The notes under the pieces are model-generated. The model made no database searches. It had not been told where the DNA came from and saw nothing but the letters and a program-made list of their open reading frames with translations. From Caldilineaceae bacterium (lineage in GTDB: Bacteria > Chloroflexota > Anaerolineae > Caldilineales > Caldilineaceae), in NCBI GenBank assembly GCA_026645575.1, contig JAPKMW010000002.1, positions 62,001 through 126,000 on the forward strand: DNA of 64,000 nucleotides. Reading direction: 5' to 3'. Of the stretch, positions 23,475-33,710 are shown piece by piece. A program made the position numbers and the translations under genes. The first letter of the stretch is position 1; each line of letters starts with the position of its first letter.

Positions 23475-25184
23475 ATGACGCCCACAGGTAAGGAATTACC
23501 CCCCGTCGCGCCACGCTCTCTTTTCTTTTGGAGTCTTATGCTTGGGCTGCTCCTGACGGCCATGCCGCAAGCAGGGTTAGCAAAGGCGCTTCATGCGCCA
23601 AAATCACAAACGGATGCGACCTTTGTCGCCACCATTACCGCTGAACGGCTCAACGTGCGCAGTGGCCCCGGCACACAAAACACCGTTGTTACCAAGTTGA
23701 CGCGCGGCGTCCAGGTTACTGTCACGGGACAGAACAGCGCCGGTGACTGGCTGCAGATCAGTTTAGCGGATGGCAGCGAGGGCTGGATTGCGGCCGCGTT
23801 TGCTTCCCGTCCTGACGGCGCTGTTCCAATCACCGCGAGTGCGGCCAATGCCGCAACCACTAGCGCCGACCCTTCAAGTACCACAGCACCCACTGCCTAT
23901 ACCACCCCGTCGCGCATGAACATCCGTCGTGGCCCTGGCACCAATTATGCTGTTGCGGCCTCGGTGGCGGGAGGGACGGCGCTGGAAATTCTGGCGCTCA
24001 ATCCAGCTGGTGACTGGTATCAAGTACGGATGGACGGCCAGACCGACCCGGTTTGGGTCTTTGCCCGGTTGACCAGAACGGTCGGCTTGTTGGATGGGGT
24101 GAAACGCTTGACGGCGGAAGAATTGCCGGCAGCGCCGGTTGCCCCACCGGCTGCGCCGGCTGCTGCGGCGCCGGCTGTGAATGCTCCACCACCGGCCGGC
24201 GGTGGGTTCTTTGCCTATGGCATCCAGATCAATGCTTGGCAGGGAGACAAGGCCGGTTCGGCCGCCATGACTAGAGAGATCGGCTTCCCGTGGGTCAAGC
24301 AGCAGGTGCGTTTGGAATATGTAGAACCGGAACCAGGCGCTGTTAACTGGACGGAAATGGATCAAATTATTGATGTCATGACCGGTAACGGTATCCAGGT
24401 TCTCTTTAGTGTGGTAACGGCGCCCCAATGGACACGACCTGATAAGCCGGGTACCGGCGGTCCACCCAATGATTTCAATTGGTATGCCAACTTTGTGGGG
24501 CAAATAGCCGGGCGCTATTGTGGTCGTTTGGGCGCTATCGAAGTGTGGAATGAGCAAAATCTGCAACGAGAATGGGAAGGCTTCCCGCTTGATCCGGCGC
24601 TCTATATGGATCTCTTACGGCGTTCCTATGTCGCGATCAAGGGGGCGTGTCCTTCCGTTCTCGTGATCAGTGGCGGCACAACACCCACTGGTAACAGCCC
24701 AGATGCGGTGGATGATATTGATTACTTGCGCGGCATGTATAATCATGGGCTGGCGCGCCACAGCGATGGGATTGGCATTCACCCCAGCGGTTATGGCAAT
24801 CCGCCCGGCGTCACCTTTCAGGATTGGCAAGCGGGCCGGTATAATGCGCCTTCCCATGTTAGTCACCGTAGCTTCTACTTCCGCAGCACGATGGAAGAGT
24901 CGCGCCAAGTGATGATTGCCTATGGCGATGCCAACAAGCGGCTCTGGCTTACCGAATTTGGCTGGGCCGCCAGTGTATCGCCCCACCCTGGCTATGAATA
25001 TGCCGCTTACAATAGCGAAGCGCAACAGGCGCAATACATTGTTGAAGCCTACCAGATGATGCGCAACTGGGGCTGGGTTGGTGTGGCCGTACTGTGGAAT
25101 CTGAACTATACCCACGGCGAAATGGGCCAATTTAGTGTGATGGGCAAACCAGCGTTTCAGGCGCTGAAAGGGTTGCCCCGTTAA
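23475..25184 (+). CDS. Secreted SH3b plus clan-A glycoside hydrolase protein
   Basis: 569 aa. The signal peptide is at about 13-37 (FFWSLMLGLLLTAMPQAGLAKA, likely type I). Two SH3b domains follow: LNVRSGPGT (about 58-112) and MNIRRGPGT (about 148-205). A Pro/Ala linker leads to the GH-A hydrolase domain (about 245-569), with acid/base Glu360 in VWNEQN and nucleophile Glu494 in LTEFGWA. It is a paralogue of the preceding protein without its GH18-like part. Start ATG at 23475 (AAGGAT upstream) is preferred to the overlapping GTG at 23472. It is probably a wall- or capsule-bound glycosidase. Confidence 0.85.
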   Translation: MTPTGKELPPVAPRSLFFWSLMLGLLLTAMPQAGLAKALHAPKSQTDATFVATITAERLNVRSGPGTQNTVVTKLTRGVQVTVTGQNSAGDWLQISLADGSEGWIAAAFASRPDGAVPITASAANAATTSADPSSTTAPTAYTTPSRMNIRRGPGTNYAVAASVAGGTALEILALNPAGDWYQVRMDGQTDPVWVFARLTRTVGLLDGVKRLTAEELPAAPVAPPAAPAAAAPAVNAPPPAGGGFFAYGIQINAWQGDKAGSAAMTREIGFPWVKQQVRLEYVEPEPGAVNWTEMDQIIDVMTGNGIQVLFSVVTAPQWTRPDKPGTGGPPNDFNWYANFVGQIAGRYCGRLGAIEVWNEQNLQREWEGFPLDPALYMDLLRRSYVAIKGACPSVLVISGGTTPTGNSPDAVDDIDYLRGMYNHGLARHSDGIGIHPSGYGNPPGVTFQDWQAGRYNAPSHVSHRSFYFRSTMEESRQVMIAYGDANKRLWLTEFGWAASVSPHPGYEYAAYNSEAQQAQYIVEAYQMMRNWGWVGVAVLWNLNYTHGEMGQFSVMGKPAFQALKGLPR

Positions 25185-25330
25185 TGAACGGAGCTCATCA
25201 GGAATCCAGGGCGTTGACACGTAAACTTTTTCGGAAGGTCGGTCTTGCTGATAGGATCGTCCGCTCAAACCTTCCGGGAAGATAGCTATCAAGCCCTTGC
25301 GTTCCCGTTGAGCCATGAACTGATAAAAAT

Positions 25331-25406
25331 GGCGAGTGGTGGGTAGCAAGTGGCGAGTACTGACACGGTGCTCCTCACTCGCTATTCGCCACTCGCTACT
25401 CGCTAC
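25331..25406. repeat. Stem-loop built of GCGAGTAGCGAGTGGC-type units
   Basis: The left half (GGCGAGTGG, GTGGCGAGTACT) and the right half (CACTCGCTATTCGCCACTCG) are complementary and each made of 7-8 bp variants of GGCGAGT. It ends 26 bp before the start of the next glycosidase gene. Confidence 0.7.
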
Positions 25407-25431
25407 TTTTTACGAATGCAAGGACGTTGTT

Positions 25432-27084
25432 ATGAGAAAATTGCTCGGTTGTTGGCTACTGTTGCTCATGTTGGCGTTGGCCGGTTGTGGCAGTGATACG
25501 GAAGCGACGCCTACCCCAACCAAAACACCGATCGGTGGCGCCGGCGCAGCGCAGCCTGCATCGACCCTAACGCCAGCAGCCGCTGAACAGCCGGCGAATA
25601 CGGCCAATCAACAACCGACCGCCGCGCCGACTACCCCTGCTGAACCGTCAACGGCTGGACAGGCGCCAGCAGGCGAGATTGCCGTCATTAATGCCGATCT
25701 ACTTAACATTCGGGGCGGCCCCAGCACTAGCGACGCAATTGTGCGCACCGCCAATCAGGGCGAACGCTTTACCGTAGCGAGTCGCAGCCCGGACGGCGCT
25801 TGGGTGCAGATCGCCCAGAATGGTCAGCCGGTTGGTTGGGTTTCAAGCGAATTTGTCACCATCTCTACGGAAACAGCTAGCGGCGGTAGTGGTGGCGCAC
25901 CGGTAGCCGGCAACCCCACGTCGGCGCCGGCAACCAACCCACCGCCGGCGGCTAGTGGTCCGGCGTTGACTGGCAGTATGCTCAGTCCCGACTTTGGTGG
26001 GCAAGCCTTCCTCTGGTGGAAGGAAGAAGTAGCCGACCGCGATCTCAAATTGATGGAAGATGCCGCCTTTAACTGGGTTAAGCAGACCTTTGCCTGGGAG
26101 ACGATTGAAACGACCGGTAAGGGGCAATTCGACTGGGGCCGCGCTGACCGCGTGGTGCAGCATGTGCGCGACCATAACCTCAAATTGCTGGCCCGCCTGA
26201 GCAGCGACCCGGAACTGACTACGTTTTGGGGCGGCCACCCCCCGCAGAATATCAATAACTTTGCCGACTTTGCCTTTGCCCTGGCCAGTCGCTATAACTG
26301 TACTCCCCAGGCAATGGGTTGTATTCAGGCTTATCAGATTTGGAATGAACCGAACCTGGCGCGCGAGTGGGGAAACAATCGCCCCAACCCGGCGCAATAT
26401 GCCGAGATGTTGCGCGTTACCTATGCGGCCATTAAGCGGGCCAACCCCAACGCTATTGTCATTAGCGCCGGCATGGCGCCGACGGGTGATAACAGCAATA
26501 TCGCCATGCCGGATGACGTGTTTTACGAAGAGATGTACAAAGCGATGGGGGGCAATGGCAGCAACGGCTACTTTGATATGTTGGGGGTCCACGGCGCCGG
26601 CTTTGCCGCCCCGCCGGAAATCGACCCGGCGGAAGCCGCTGCCAACCCCAAGTATGGCGGCTACCGCTTCTTTGCCTTCCGCCATGTTGAAGATATTCGC
26701 GCCATCATGGTGCGCTATGGCGACACGAACAAACGAGTGGTGCTGTTGGAGTTTGGCTGGACCTTTGACCCAGTCAACCCCAGCTATAAGTGGCATGGCG
26801 CCGATGCCGGCATTACGGAAATGGTGCAAGCCGATTACCTTAAGCGCGCTTATGTCTACGCCGCCGAGCATTGGCAGCCCTGGATCGGCCTTATGAGCCT
26901 GTTGACCATGCCTAACATCGACTGGCTGGAAGATGGCAATCCAGAGGACGAAGAACAATTTTGGTGGGCGATTATGCGACCGGGCTACCCCGATCTCTAC
27001 TTTCGCGCCGCCTATATTGTTCTGTGTGATCACTTTAACCGCCAACGCGGTCAATTCTGTCCCTACGACCCGGCGCGCCAGTGA
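25432..27084 (+). CDS. SH3b plus clan-A glycoside hydrolase lipoprotein
   Basis: 550 aa. The N-terminus [20 protein letters not shown] is a lipoprotein signal with lipobox LAGC. A Thr/Pro-rich linker, one SH3b domain (about 84-140, [10 protein letters not shown]) and a second linker lead to a GH-A domain (about 182-550), with acid/base Glu306 in IWNEPN and nucleophile Glu440 in LLEFGWT. The start at 25432 follows AAGGACG; the longer frame would read through the repeat element. The stop overlaps the GTG of the next frame. It is the third of the paralogous series, so the block may tailor one extracellular glycan. Confidence 0.85.
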   Translation: MRKLLGCWLLLLMLALAGCGSDTEATPTPTKTPIGGAGAAQPASTLTPAAAEQPANTANQQPTAAPTTPAEPSTAGQAPAGEIAVINADLLNIRGGPSTSDAIVRTANQGERFTVASRSPDGAWVQIAQNGQPVGWVSSEFVTISTETASGGSGGAPVAGNPTSAPATNPPPAASGPALTGSMLSPDFGGQAFLWWKEEVADRDLKLMEDAAFNWVKQTFAWETIETTGKGQFDWGRADRVVQHVRDHNLKLLARLSSDPELTTFWGGHPPQNINNFADFAFALASRYNCTPQAMGCIQAYQIWNEPNLAREWGNNRPNPAQYAEMLRVTYAAIKRANPNAIVISAGMAPTGDNSNIAMPDDVFYEEMYKAMGGNGSNGYFDMLGVHGAGFAAPPEIDPAEAAANPKYGGYRFFAFRHVEDIRAIMVRYGDTNKRVVLLEFGWTFDPVNPSYKWHGADAGITEMVQADYLKRAYVYAAEHWQPWIGLMSLLTMPNIDWLEDGNPEDEEQFWWAIMRPGYPDLYFRAAYIVLCDHFNRQRGQFCPYDPARQ

Positions 27085-29123
27085 TCCTTCGTCTTCGCAA
27101 CCACTTCAGTAACGACCAAACCCGCTCCGAGCCAGTCCGTGACTGGCGATCACAACGCCAGTCACGGACTGGCTCGGAGCGGGAAAGCTTGGGTGTTATT
27201 CACACTAATTCGTTTTTCCCACGCCTGGTAGCCCCTCTGCTCGTGGTGAGCATTCTCGCCACCTTTTTGCTCTTACTCTTCTTTCGTCGGGTCAACCTGG
27301 ATGAGGGGTGGTATCTAGGCGCCGCCCAGCGTGTCTATGATGGTCGGCTCCTCTATCACGACTTCGCCTATACACAGACACCGTTGCTGCCTTATGTCTA
27401 TGGCTTACTAGAACCGCTGCTTGGCTTGGGTCTCTACCAGGGACGCCTGCTGACGATCTCGCTGGGCCTACTCGCTTGGTGGTTGAGCGTAGTCAGTGCG
27501 TTTCGCCTCGGCGGCGAGCGAGCGGCGTTCTATTGCCTGGCCCTGCTGGCAACTTCCTTTTTTGCTGCCACCCAATACACCTATACGGCCACCTATGCCC
27601 TCACCGCTTGTCTCATAGCCGCCGCGATTGATGTCTCCCTGCGCGACTGGCCGACGCGCCGACAAACCGTTATCGCCACTGGCTTGATAAGTCTGGCGGT
27701 GACAGTACGTTTGTCGGCCATCGTGGTGTTGCCGCCCTTTCTGCTCTACCTTGTTTTGCGCAGCCGCGAATGGCGCGCTACATTGTTGTGGGGCTTGTCG
27801 ACGACGGCGGTCACGCTCGGTCTCCTGTTGGGGGGCTACTGGTGGCTAAGTGGCGATTTGATGATTTACGACATTTGGGGCTTTCATCTGGATCGCATTT
27901 TGCGCACCAAGTGGCGGGTGGAAAAGATCCGCCTGCGCACGATCAAGAGCGCCATCGATTTTGCCGTTCCCATCTTGTTGGGGGGCTGGGCCACAATTTG
28001 GGTGATGTGGCGGCTAGGTCGTCAAGGTTGGGCAACAATCAAACCGAGCGCCCTCCTGGTTGCGACCGCGCTGATGGTTTGTGCCGTCGCGCTCTTTGTC
28101 GCCCACATTGTGCCGCGCACCACCGATAGCTATTACAACTCGCTGCAAGTGCCCATGCTCTGTACGGCTGGGAGTGTTATCCTGGCGCTACTCCATCAGC
28201 AATTGCAGCGGCGGCTGGTCTACAGTTTGGTGATTGGCCTACTTTTGCTCAATGGCGTGACCCAAGGCTATGCCACCTGGCGCGATGGCGCCTTGCCCTT
28301 CCCCTTCCAAAACCAAATTGCGGTGGTGCGACAGGCGGCGCAGATCATCGCCCGTTATACCCAACCCGACGCCACCTTGCTCTCCTTTAACCAACATCTG
28401 GCGCTGGAAGCCAACCGGCCAACGCCGCCAGGCTATGAAATGGCGATCTTTAGCTATCGTCCAACCTGGAGCGCCGAACAGGCGCGTGCTTACAAGGCGA
28501 TCAACAACGATCTGCTCTTTGCCGATCTCGCCGCCGGGCAAGGCGCCGTCGCCTTTACCGAGTTTGACCTGGGCCAAATCTATGGCGAGCGCGACCGTTT
28601 TTTTGCGCTCCTGGCTGAACACTATCGTTGGTGGTATACGATTGAAAACTTTGGCCCTTACGGCGATGTGTTGCATCTCTACTTCCCGCCACACTTTCAA
28701 CCACCCCAGCCGCAAACCCAGCAGGAACAACGCTTAGGCGACGGGATCAGCTTGTTCGGCTATGATCTGATCGAGGAAGAACAAGCAGGCGCCGATGTTG
28801 TCAAAGTAGGGCTGTATTGGCACAGCGACCAGAAGCCGAATGCCGACTATACCGTCTTTTTGCAATTGCTCGACGCCAATGGCGCCTTGGTTTGGGGCTG
28901 GGATAACCCACCTTGTCGCCGCACCTGCCCCACAGAAAGCTGGCGCCCGGGTGAATACCTGCGCGATGAGTATACGGTACCGCTTGACACTTTGACCACC
29001 GGCGCCACCTATACCCTGGTGACAGGCATGTATAATCCGGCCACCGGTCAACGCTTGCCGCTGCTCTCTAGCAGTGGGGAGGTCGTAGGTGATTTTATAC
29101 CAGTAACGACTTTGATGCGGTAA
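27081..29123 (+). CDS. GT39-like membrane glycosyltransferase with C-terminal beta domain
   Basis: Up to 680 aa. GT-C type: the first extracytoplasmic loop carries the Asp-Glu pair ([12 protein letters not shown]) expected of ArnT/PMT-like enzymes that use polyprenyl-phosphate sugars, followed by about ten membrane helices to residue 400. Residues about 545-680 form a soluble beta-sandwich ([36 protein letters not shown]). The upstream-most start is GTG 27081, overlapping the lipoprotein stop, but codons 14-35 lie in a perfect 28-bp palindrome. TTG at 27189 or GTGs near 27240 would exclude it, so the true start is unsettled. Confidence 0.8.
   Translation: MILRLRNHFSNDQTRSEPVRDWRSQRQSRTGSERESLGVIHTNSFFPRLVAPLLVVSILATFLLLLFFRRVNLDEGWYLGAAQRVYDGRLLYHDFAYTQTPLLPYVYGLLEPLLGLGLYQGRLLTISLGLLAWWLSVVSAFRLGGERAAFYCLALLATSFFAATQYTYTATYALTACLIAAAIDVSLRDWPTRRQTVIATGLISLAVTVRLSAIVVLPPFLLYLVLRSREWRATLLWGLSTTAVTLGLLLGGYWWLSGDLMIYDIWGFHLDRILRTKWRVEKIRLRTIKSAIDFAVPILLGGWATIWVMWRLGRQGWATIKPSALLVATALMVCAVALFVAHIVPRTTDSYYNSLQVPMLCTAGSVILALLHQQLQRRLVYSLVIGLLLLNGVTQGYATWRDGALPFPFQNQIAVVRQAAQIIARYTQPDATLLSFNQHLALEANRPTPPGYEMAIFSYRPTWSAEQARAYKAINNDLLFADLAAGQGAVAFTEFDLGQIYGERDRFFALLAEHYRWWYTIENFGPYGDVLHLYFPPHFQPPQPQTQQEQRLGDGISLFGYDLIEEEQAGADVVKVGLYWHSDQKPNADYTVFLQLLDANGALVWGWDNPPCRRTCPTESWRPGEYLRDEYTVPLDTLTTGATYTLVTGMYNPATGQRLPLLSSSGEVVGDFIPVTTLMR
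27121..27183. repeat. REP-like palindrome, core GTCACGGAC (copy 3)
   Basis: Perfect 28-bp arms (27121-27148, 27156-27183) with a 7-nt loop. It lies in the open frame at the 5' end of the glycosyltransferase gene, the only copy that touches a reading frame. Confidence 0.88.
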
Positions 29124-29148
29124 AGAGTGTAGGTTATATGCTTCTCTG

Positions 29149-29233
29149 CTTTCGTTCCGTCCGAATGGCTGAGTTTAGGAAAAAGGTATCCATTTGATCC
29201 TCCTCCCCTAAACGCAGCCGTTGCGACGGGACG
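29149..29233. terminator. 27-bp imperfect stem between convergent genes (GACGAAAGC family)
   Basis: Arms 29153-29179 and 29207-29233 pair with about five mismatches. The outer GCTTTCGTTCCGTC recalls the GGGACGAAAGC ends at 31936 and 49557. It separates the glycosyltransferase (+) and epimerase (-). Confidence 0.6.
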
Positions 29234-29248
29234 AGTCAGGGTAAAGCT

Positions 29249-30190
29249 TTATTGGTTCAGGGTGCGCTGCCACGCTAACTGGGCGCGTAGACCATCGTGG
29301 ACGGTGGTGGTTGGGGTGTAGCCGAGGAGTTGACGCGCTTTGCTGATGTCGGCGACGGTGCGGCGTTGGTCGCCGGCGCGGGTGGGACCGTAGGTGGTGC
29401 GGATGCGGCGCCCACTCAACTCTTCTAAGAGCGCCAGTACCTGGTTGACATTAATTTCCTCACCGCCACCAATGTTAAAGGTTTCGCCTTTGCTCCGCTC
29501 CGGCTGTTGCATGGCAAGGATCAAGCCCTGGACGCAATCGTGAACATAGGTGTTGCTACGGCTATCGGTGCCGTCGCCGTCAATGGTGATCAGGTCATCG
29601 TTGAGCAGAGCGCGGATAAAGATATGATAGCCCATGTCCGGGCGTTGGCGCGGACCATAGACCGAAAAGAGGCGGCAAATGGTGACCGGTAAACTGTAAT
29701 TCACCTCATAGGCGCGACAGAGCTGTTCCGCCGCCAATTTGGTGATGCCATAGGGCGAGACAGGCGCCAGCGGCGCTTCTTCGTTGCCAGTGGCAAAACG
29801 CCCATAGACCGATGAGGTGGAAATGTTGATAAAATGGCCCACCTTGGCAACCACTGCCCCTTCCAACAAGCGCTGAGTGGCCTGAATGTTGCAGGTCATA
29901 TAGCTGTCAAACTCGCTCCAACTGCGCCGTAGACCGGCCATGGCCGCCAGATGAAAGACAACATCCACATCCGCCAGCAAGGGCTTTAGATCCGTTGTGC
30001 GCAGATCGCTTTCATGAAAGGTATAGCCGGCTGCGCCCTGCATCGCCGTCAAGTTTTGTTCTTTGAAAGCGCGTGGATAGTATGGAATAAAAGCATCCAG
30101 CCCACGAACGGTATGTCCTTCAGCAATTAATTTTTCGCATAAATGGGAGCCGACAAAGCCGGCCGCGCCTGTTACTAAACAGATTGCCAC
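29249..30190 (-). CDS. NAD-dependent sugar-nucleotide epimerase/dehydratase
   Basis: 313-aa extended short-chain dehydrogenase. The N-terminal nucleotide-binding motif is [13 protein letters not shown], the catalytic pair is Tyr/Lys in [11 protein letters not shown], and the Ser/Thr is in [23 protein letters not shown] resembles UDP-glucuronate 4-epimerase and UDP-glucose 4-epimerase relatives. It supplies an epimerised UDP-sugar for glycan synthesis, consistent with the glycosyltransferase next to it, although the exact sugar is unknown. It starts with GTG at 30190 preceded by AAGGAAAGGG. Confidence 0.88.
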   Translation of the reverse strand: MAICLVTGAAGFVGSHLCEKLIAEGHTVRGLDAFIPYYPRAFKEQNLTAMQGAAGYTFHESDLRTTDLKPLLADVDVVFHLAAMAGLRRSWSEFDSYMTCNIQATQRLLEGAVVAKVGHFINISTSSVYGRFATGNEEAPLAPVSPYGITKLAAEQLCRAYEVNYSLPVTICRLFSVYGPRQRPDMGYHIFIRALLNDDLITIDGDGTDSRSNTYVHDCVQGLILAMQQPERSKGETFNIGGGEEINVNQVLALLEELSGRRIRTTYGPTRAGDQRRTVADISKARQLLGYTPTTTVHDGLRAQLAWQRTLNQ

Positions 30191-30558
30191 AGTGGTTCCC
30201 TTTCCTTATTGTTGGATTGAGCCTGCTCATGAAGGATGCGTCGCCCGCCACGTGTCGGCCCGATTCTTGCGGTAATATTGCACTATTGTAAGCTATTTAT
30301 GATTGCTACGATTTTACCAAAAATCTACACCATTAACTCTACCTAAAGTTTACAATCTGCTTAGTCTTTAACGCAAACATAATCGGTGAAGCTATGGGTA
30401 TCAACCCTGACAGTATAGCATGGGTGATAAGCGACACTGAAACTTGCATGATTGTCCATTGTCGTGGTTTAGTATAGGGTGTTTGCGTAATATCGAGACC
30501 GGGTTTCTTTGGGAAGCCCGGTCTTCTGTTGTCTATCGGTTAATCATTAGGAAAAGGT
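30191..30558. other. Divergent intergenic region
   Basis: 368 bp, AT-rich, between the epimerase (-) and MFS (+) genes. It holds weak -10-like boxes (TAGTAT near 30471) and a hairpin at 30496-30524; no gene seen. Confidence 0.45.
30496..30524 (+). promoter_or_regulatory. Leader hairpin before the MFS gene
   Basis: AGACCGGG/CCCGGTCT arms followed by a T-rich stretch, 35 bp before the ATG at 30559: an attenuator-like terminator in the leader. Confidence 0.4.
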
Positions 30559-31932
30559 ATGGCTATTTTTACACCATTTCGTGCGATCTTCCAGAGTAAA
30601 GGGCCGGCTTCACCCGCCCTGCGCCGCGTCTTTTTTCATCTCTATTGGGATATTGCCTGGTTTGGCATCCTCTCCGGCAGTACGCTTTCGTTTTTATCGA
30701 TTTATGCCACACGCGTCGGCGCCGACGCCTTGCAGATTGGCTTGTTGAGCGCCGGGCCGGCAGTGGTTGGCTTGCTCTTTACCTTGCCGGCCGGACGCTG
30801 GCTCCAAGGACGACCAGTAGGGGGTGCGGTCTTCTGGTCGGCAGCGTTGGCGCGCATTGGCTATCTGCTCTATGCGCTCTTGCCGTTACTGCTCCCCGCC
30901 ACCCATCAGGTCTTGGCCCTAGTGTTAGTAACGCTGGTGATGACCATCCCAAACACAGTGCTGTCGATTGGCTTTAACGCACTCTATGCATCGGCGGTGG
31001 CGCCGGAGTGGCGCGCCCATGTCGCTGGTATTCGCAATGCCATGCTGGCGCTGGTCTTTGTCATTACCTCGCTGCTCTCCGGTTGGTTGTTGAATCGGCT
31101 GCCCTTCACCACCGGCTATATCATCATCTTTGCCCTGGGTGCGCTGGGGGCGGTTATGAGCACCTTTCACCTCTGGTTCCTGCGCCACATCACCGGCGAG
31201 ACGGAGCCGGGGCCGGCCAAAATTCGCGGCATTCTCAACGATCTGGCGCGACCGGGCGATATTCGCATTCTGGGCATTACGCTGCGCACCAGCATTGCTC
31301 CGCGCGCCTTTGCCCGTAGCCTCAATCTGCTCCGCTTTGAGGTCTTACGCGGCGCGTATGGGCAAGTGGTGGCAGCGCTGCTGCTCTTTCACATTGCACT
31401 CTTTCTGCCCATTCCGTTGATGCCGCTCTACTGGGTGGATCGCTTAGGCTTTACCGATGGCGACATTAGTCTTGGCACGGCGGCTTTTCATCTGGCCGTA
31501 CTGGTAGGGTCGTTGCAGGTGGGGCGGCTGGTGCAGCGCTTTGGCAACCATCGGGTGACAGTGGTCGGGGGACTGTTGCTCAGTCTTTACCCGTTGATGA
31601 CGGCGATGATGACCAACCTGCCGGTCTATCTGGTCGTTTCGGTCACGGGTGGGCTGGCTTGGTCGCTGGTCGGCGCAGCTATTGGCAACTATCTGTTGGA
31701 AAATGTGCCGGACACCGATCGTCCGGCCTATCTGGCCTGGTATAACCTGGCGCTCAACCTGGCCGTTCTTGTTGGCTCGTTGGGTGGCCCGCTATTGGCC
31801 GACGCCTTTGGCCTGGTCGAGGCGTTGGTGATCAGCTTTGTGGCGCGGGCGTTGGGGGCGGTCGCCATCTGGGCGGTGCGGCAACCAGTCAGACAAACAA
31901 CACCAGCGATTACAACGGCTGAACAAGCATAG
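30559..31932 (+). CDS. MFS transporter
   Basis: 457 aa with about twelve hydrophobic segments in two six-helix halves. The first half contains the A-like loop (PAGRWLQGRPVGG) and the second GRLVQRFGNHRVTVVGG, both typical of major facilitator exporters. The substrate is unknown. The ATG at 30559 has AGGAAAAGG upstream. It is single and flanked by hairpins on both sides. Confidence 0.85.
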   Translation: MAIFTPFRAIFQSKGPASPALRRVFFHLYWDIAWFGILSGSTLSFLSIYATRVGADALQIGLLSAGPAVVGLLFTLPAGRWLQGRPVGGAVFWSAALARIGYLLYALLPLLLPATHQVLALVLVTLVMTIPNTVLSIGFNALYASAVAPEWRAHVAGIRNAMLALVFVITSLLSGWLLNRLPFTTGYIIIFALGALGAVMSTFHLWFLRHITGETEPGPAKIRGILNDLARPGDIRILGITLRTSIAPRAFARSLNLLRFEVLRGAYGQVVAALLLFHIALFLPIPLMPLYWVDRLGFTDGDISLGTAAFHLAVLVGSLQVGRLVQRFGNHRVTVVGGLLLSLYPLMTAMMTNLPVYLVVSVTGGLAWSLVGAAIGNYLLENVPDTDRPAYLAWYNLALNLAVLVGSLGGPLLADAFGLVEALVISFVARALGAVAIWAVRQPVRQTTPAITTAEQA

Positions 31933-31935
31933 GCT

Positions 31936-31950
31936 CGTCCCATAGGGACG
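31936..31950. repeat. Short CGTCCC/GGGACG palindrome followed by AAAGC
   Basis: CGTCCCATAGGGACG, four bases after the MFS stop, continuing AAAGC. It matches the ends of the 49557-49625 element. Confidence 0.5.
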
Positions 31951-32006
31951 AAAGCGTACATAAAGCCGGGGGCGCTCATCGATACACATTGCCGGGGCTA
32001 GGCCAA

Positions 32007-32036
32007 TTCCATGCTAAAGCAAGAATACGGTATAAT
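32007..32036 (+). promoter_or_regulatory. Promoter placing the start site at the kinase ATG
   Basis: TTCCAT (32007-32012), 18 bp, consensus TATAAT (32031-32036). Transcription would start at 32042-32045, and the ATG begins at 32043, so the mRNA would be leaderless. Confidence 0.55.
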
Positions 32037-32042
32037 AGCGCC

Positions 32043-33710
32043 ATGAACGTACCTGCCTTGATGGCTACCTACCAATTGCGCCAGCGCGAATATCTTTTGC
32101 GGATTACGCGCGCCATGACTTCACGGCTCGACTCGCCGACCCTGCTGCGCCTGATTCTCACCAGCGCCGCCGAGTTAGTGGGCTGTCGCGCCGGGTTGAT
32201 TGTGTTGGAAGAGGAGATCGGTTTCGGCCAGATGCGCACAGTGACGCAATATCAGATCCGCGCCTCCTATAACATCACTGCCCAAGCGTTGCCCGCCTTT
32301 GAGCCGTTGCTGGATGTCGCCCCGTTGATTCGCAATGAGTATGATGAGAGCGGCGCACCCTATGACACCAATATTGTCGATCTGCAAGCGCGGGTTCGCC
32401 AGGTGGAGGCCAAGCTGGGCTATACACTGGGCCAGGTCGTGGGATTGCCGCTGCTCTTTGAAGATGAATTGCTGGGGATGATCTATCTCTTCCGCACTGA
32501 GTATGCCTTTACCCAACTGGATTGGCAATTTTTGCAGGGCTTTGCCGACCAGGCGGCGGTCGCAGTGCGCAATTCGCGTCTTTACCATCAACTGGAAACC
32601 GAACGCAGTCGCCTGGCTACCATTGTAGAAAACAGCGCCCACGGCATTCTCATTCTGGACGCCGAACGGCGCGTCCTAGTCATCAACCAGGCGCTGGCGG
32701 CCATGTTGGGGGTGACGCCGCAGAGTTGTGTCGGCAAAGGCTGCCAGGAAGTCCTCAACCTACAAGATGTACAGGGCGATGACATCTGCCAGATGGAAAA
32801 CTTTACCGGCTTCCCCAACCGCGAAAGTTTACACTGTGAAGGCGACCTGCAACGGCCCGGTGGCAGTCGGCTGACCGTCTCCGTCACCTATACCCCCCTC
32901 TATGACGACGAGGAGCGGCTGGTCAACATCATTGTCAACGTCCACGACATCACCCGTTTCCGTGAAGAGGAAGAGATTAAATCGACCTTTACTTCAATCA
33001 TCAGCCACGAATTGAAGACGCCGGTTGCGTTGATCAAAGGCTATGCCCAAACCCTGGCCCGCCCCGATGCCGCTTGGGACGCTGAGACGGCGCGCCAAAG
33101 CCTCCAAGTCATTGAAGAAGAGGCCGACCGGCTGGAATCGCTCATCAACAACCTACTGGATGTGAGCCGGATTCAGGCCAGCGGCTTGCGCCTCGATTAT
33201 GCCGATGTCAACCTGGAACGGTTGGCGCGCAAGGTGGTGGAAGCCTACCGCACCCAAACAACTGACCATCAATTGGAGGTTGATTTCCCCGCCGCCTTGC
33301 CCTTGGTCTGGGGAGACGAAGAACGGCTGCGCCAAGTACTGACGAACCTGGTGAGCAATGCCATCAAATATTCACCCCAAGGCGGCCTCATTCGGATTGG
33401 CGGCTGGCTGGAACAACCGGAGGGCGCTGCCGACCATGCGCGGGTTGTCCTCTACATTGCCGATCAAGGCATCGGCATCCCCGCCAGCGACTTGCCGAAA
33501 ATTTTTGATCGCTTTTACCGAGTCGATAGTAGCTTGCGCCGCAGCACCGCCGGCGCTGGCTTGGGGCTATATCTCGCCAAAGCGATTGTCGAAGCACATG
33601 GTGGGCAGATCTGGACGCATAGTGAACCGGGGAAAGGCACCACCTTTTTTATCGGCCTGCCCGTTGAACAAGGACATCAGGAGGCGACAGTAGGTGCAGT
33701 AAGACAGTAG
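32043..33710 (+). CDS. Cytosolic sensor histidine kinase (GAF-PAS-HisKA-HATPase)
   Basis: 555 aa, no membrane segment. A GAF domain (about 20-180, reaching FADQAAVAVRNSRLYHQLE), a PAS domain (about 190-310, VENSAHGILILDAERRVLVI) with a Cys-rich segment (SCVGKGCQEV), the H-box ISHELKTPVALIKGY (about 322-340), and a catalytic domain with N box LVSNAIKYSP, G1 ADQGIGIP, F box FDRFYR and G2 GAGLGLYLAK. The ATG at 32043 fits the TATAAT just upstream and no Shine-Dalgarno is seen. The last codons (…Val-Arg-Gln-stop) are inside the repeat at 33706. No response regulator adjoins it on this strand. Confidence 0.88.
   Translation: MNVPALMATYQLRQREYLLRITRAMTSRLDSPTLLRLILTSAAELVGCRAGLIVLEEEIGFGQMRTVTQYQIRASYNITAQALPAFEPLLDVAPLIRNEYDESGAPYDTNIVDLQARVRQVEAKLGYTLGQVVGLPLLFEDELLGMIYLFRTEYAFTQLDWQFLQGFADQAAVAVRNSRLYHQLETERSRLATIVENSAHGILILDAERRVLVINQALAAMLGVTPQSCVGKGCQEVLNLQDVQGDDICQMENFTGFPNRESLHCEGDLQRPGGSRLTVSVTYTPLYDDEERLVNIIVNVHDITRFREEEEIKSTFTSIISHELKTPVALIKGYAQTLARPDAAWDAETARQSLQVIEEEADRLESLINNLLDVSRIQASGLRLDYADVNLERLARKVVEAYRTQTTDHQLEVDFPAALPLVWGDEERLRQVLTNLVSNAIKYSPQGGLIRIGGWLEQPEGAADHARVVLYIADQGIGIPASDLPKIFDRFYRVDSSLRRSTAGAGLGLYLAKAIVEAHGGQIWTHSEPGKGTTFFIGLPVEQGHQEATVGAVRQ

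Noticed and set aside
25843..27054. Antisense frame of about 400 codons opposite the glycosidase lipoprotein
   Set aside because: Shadow of a GC-rich gene; no start signal or motif.
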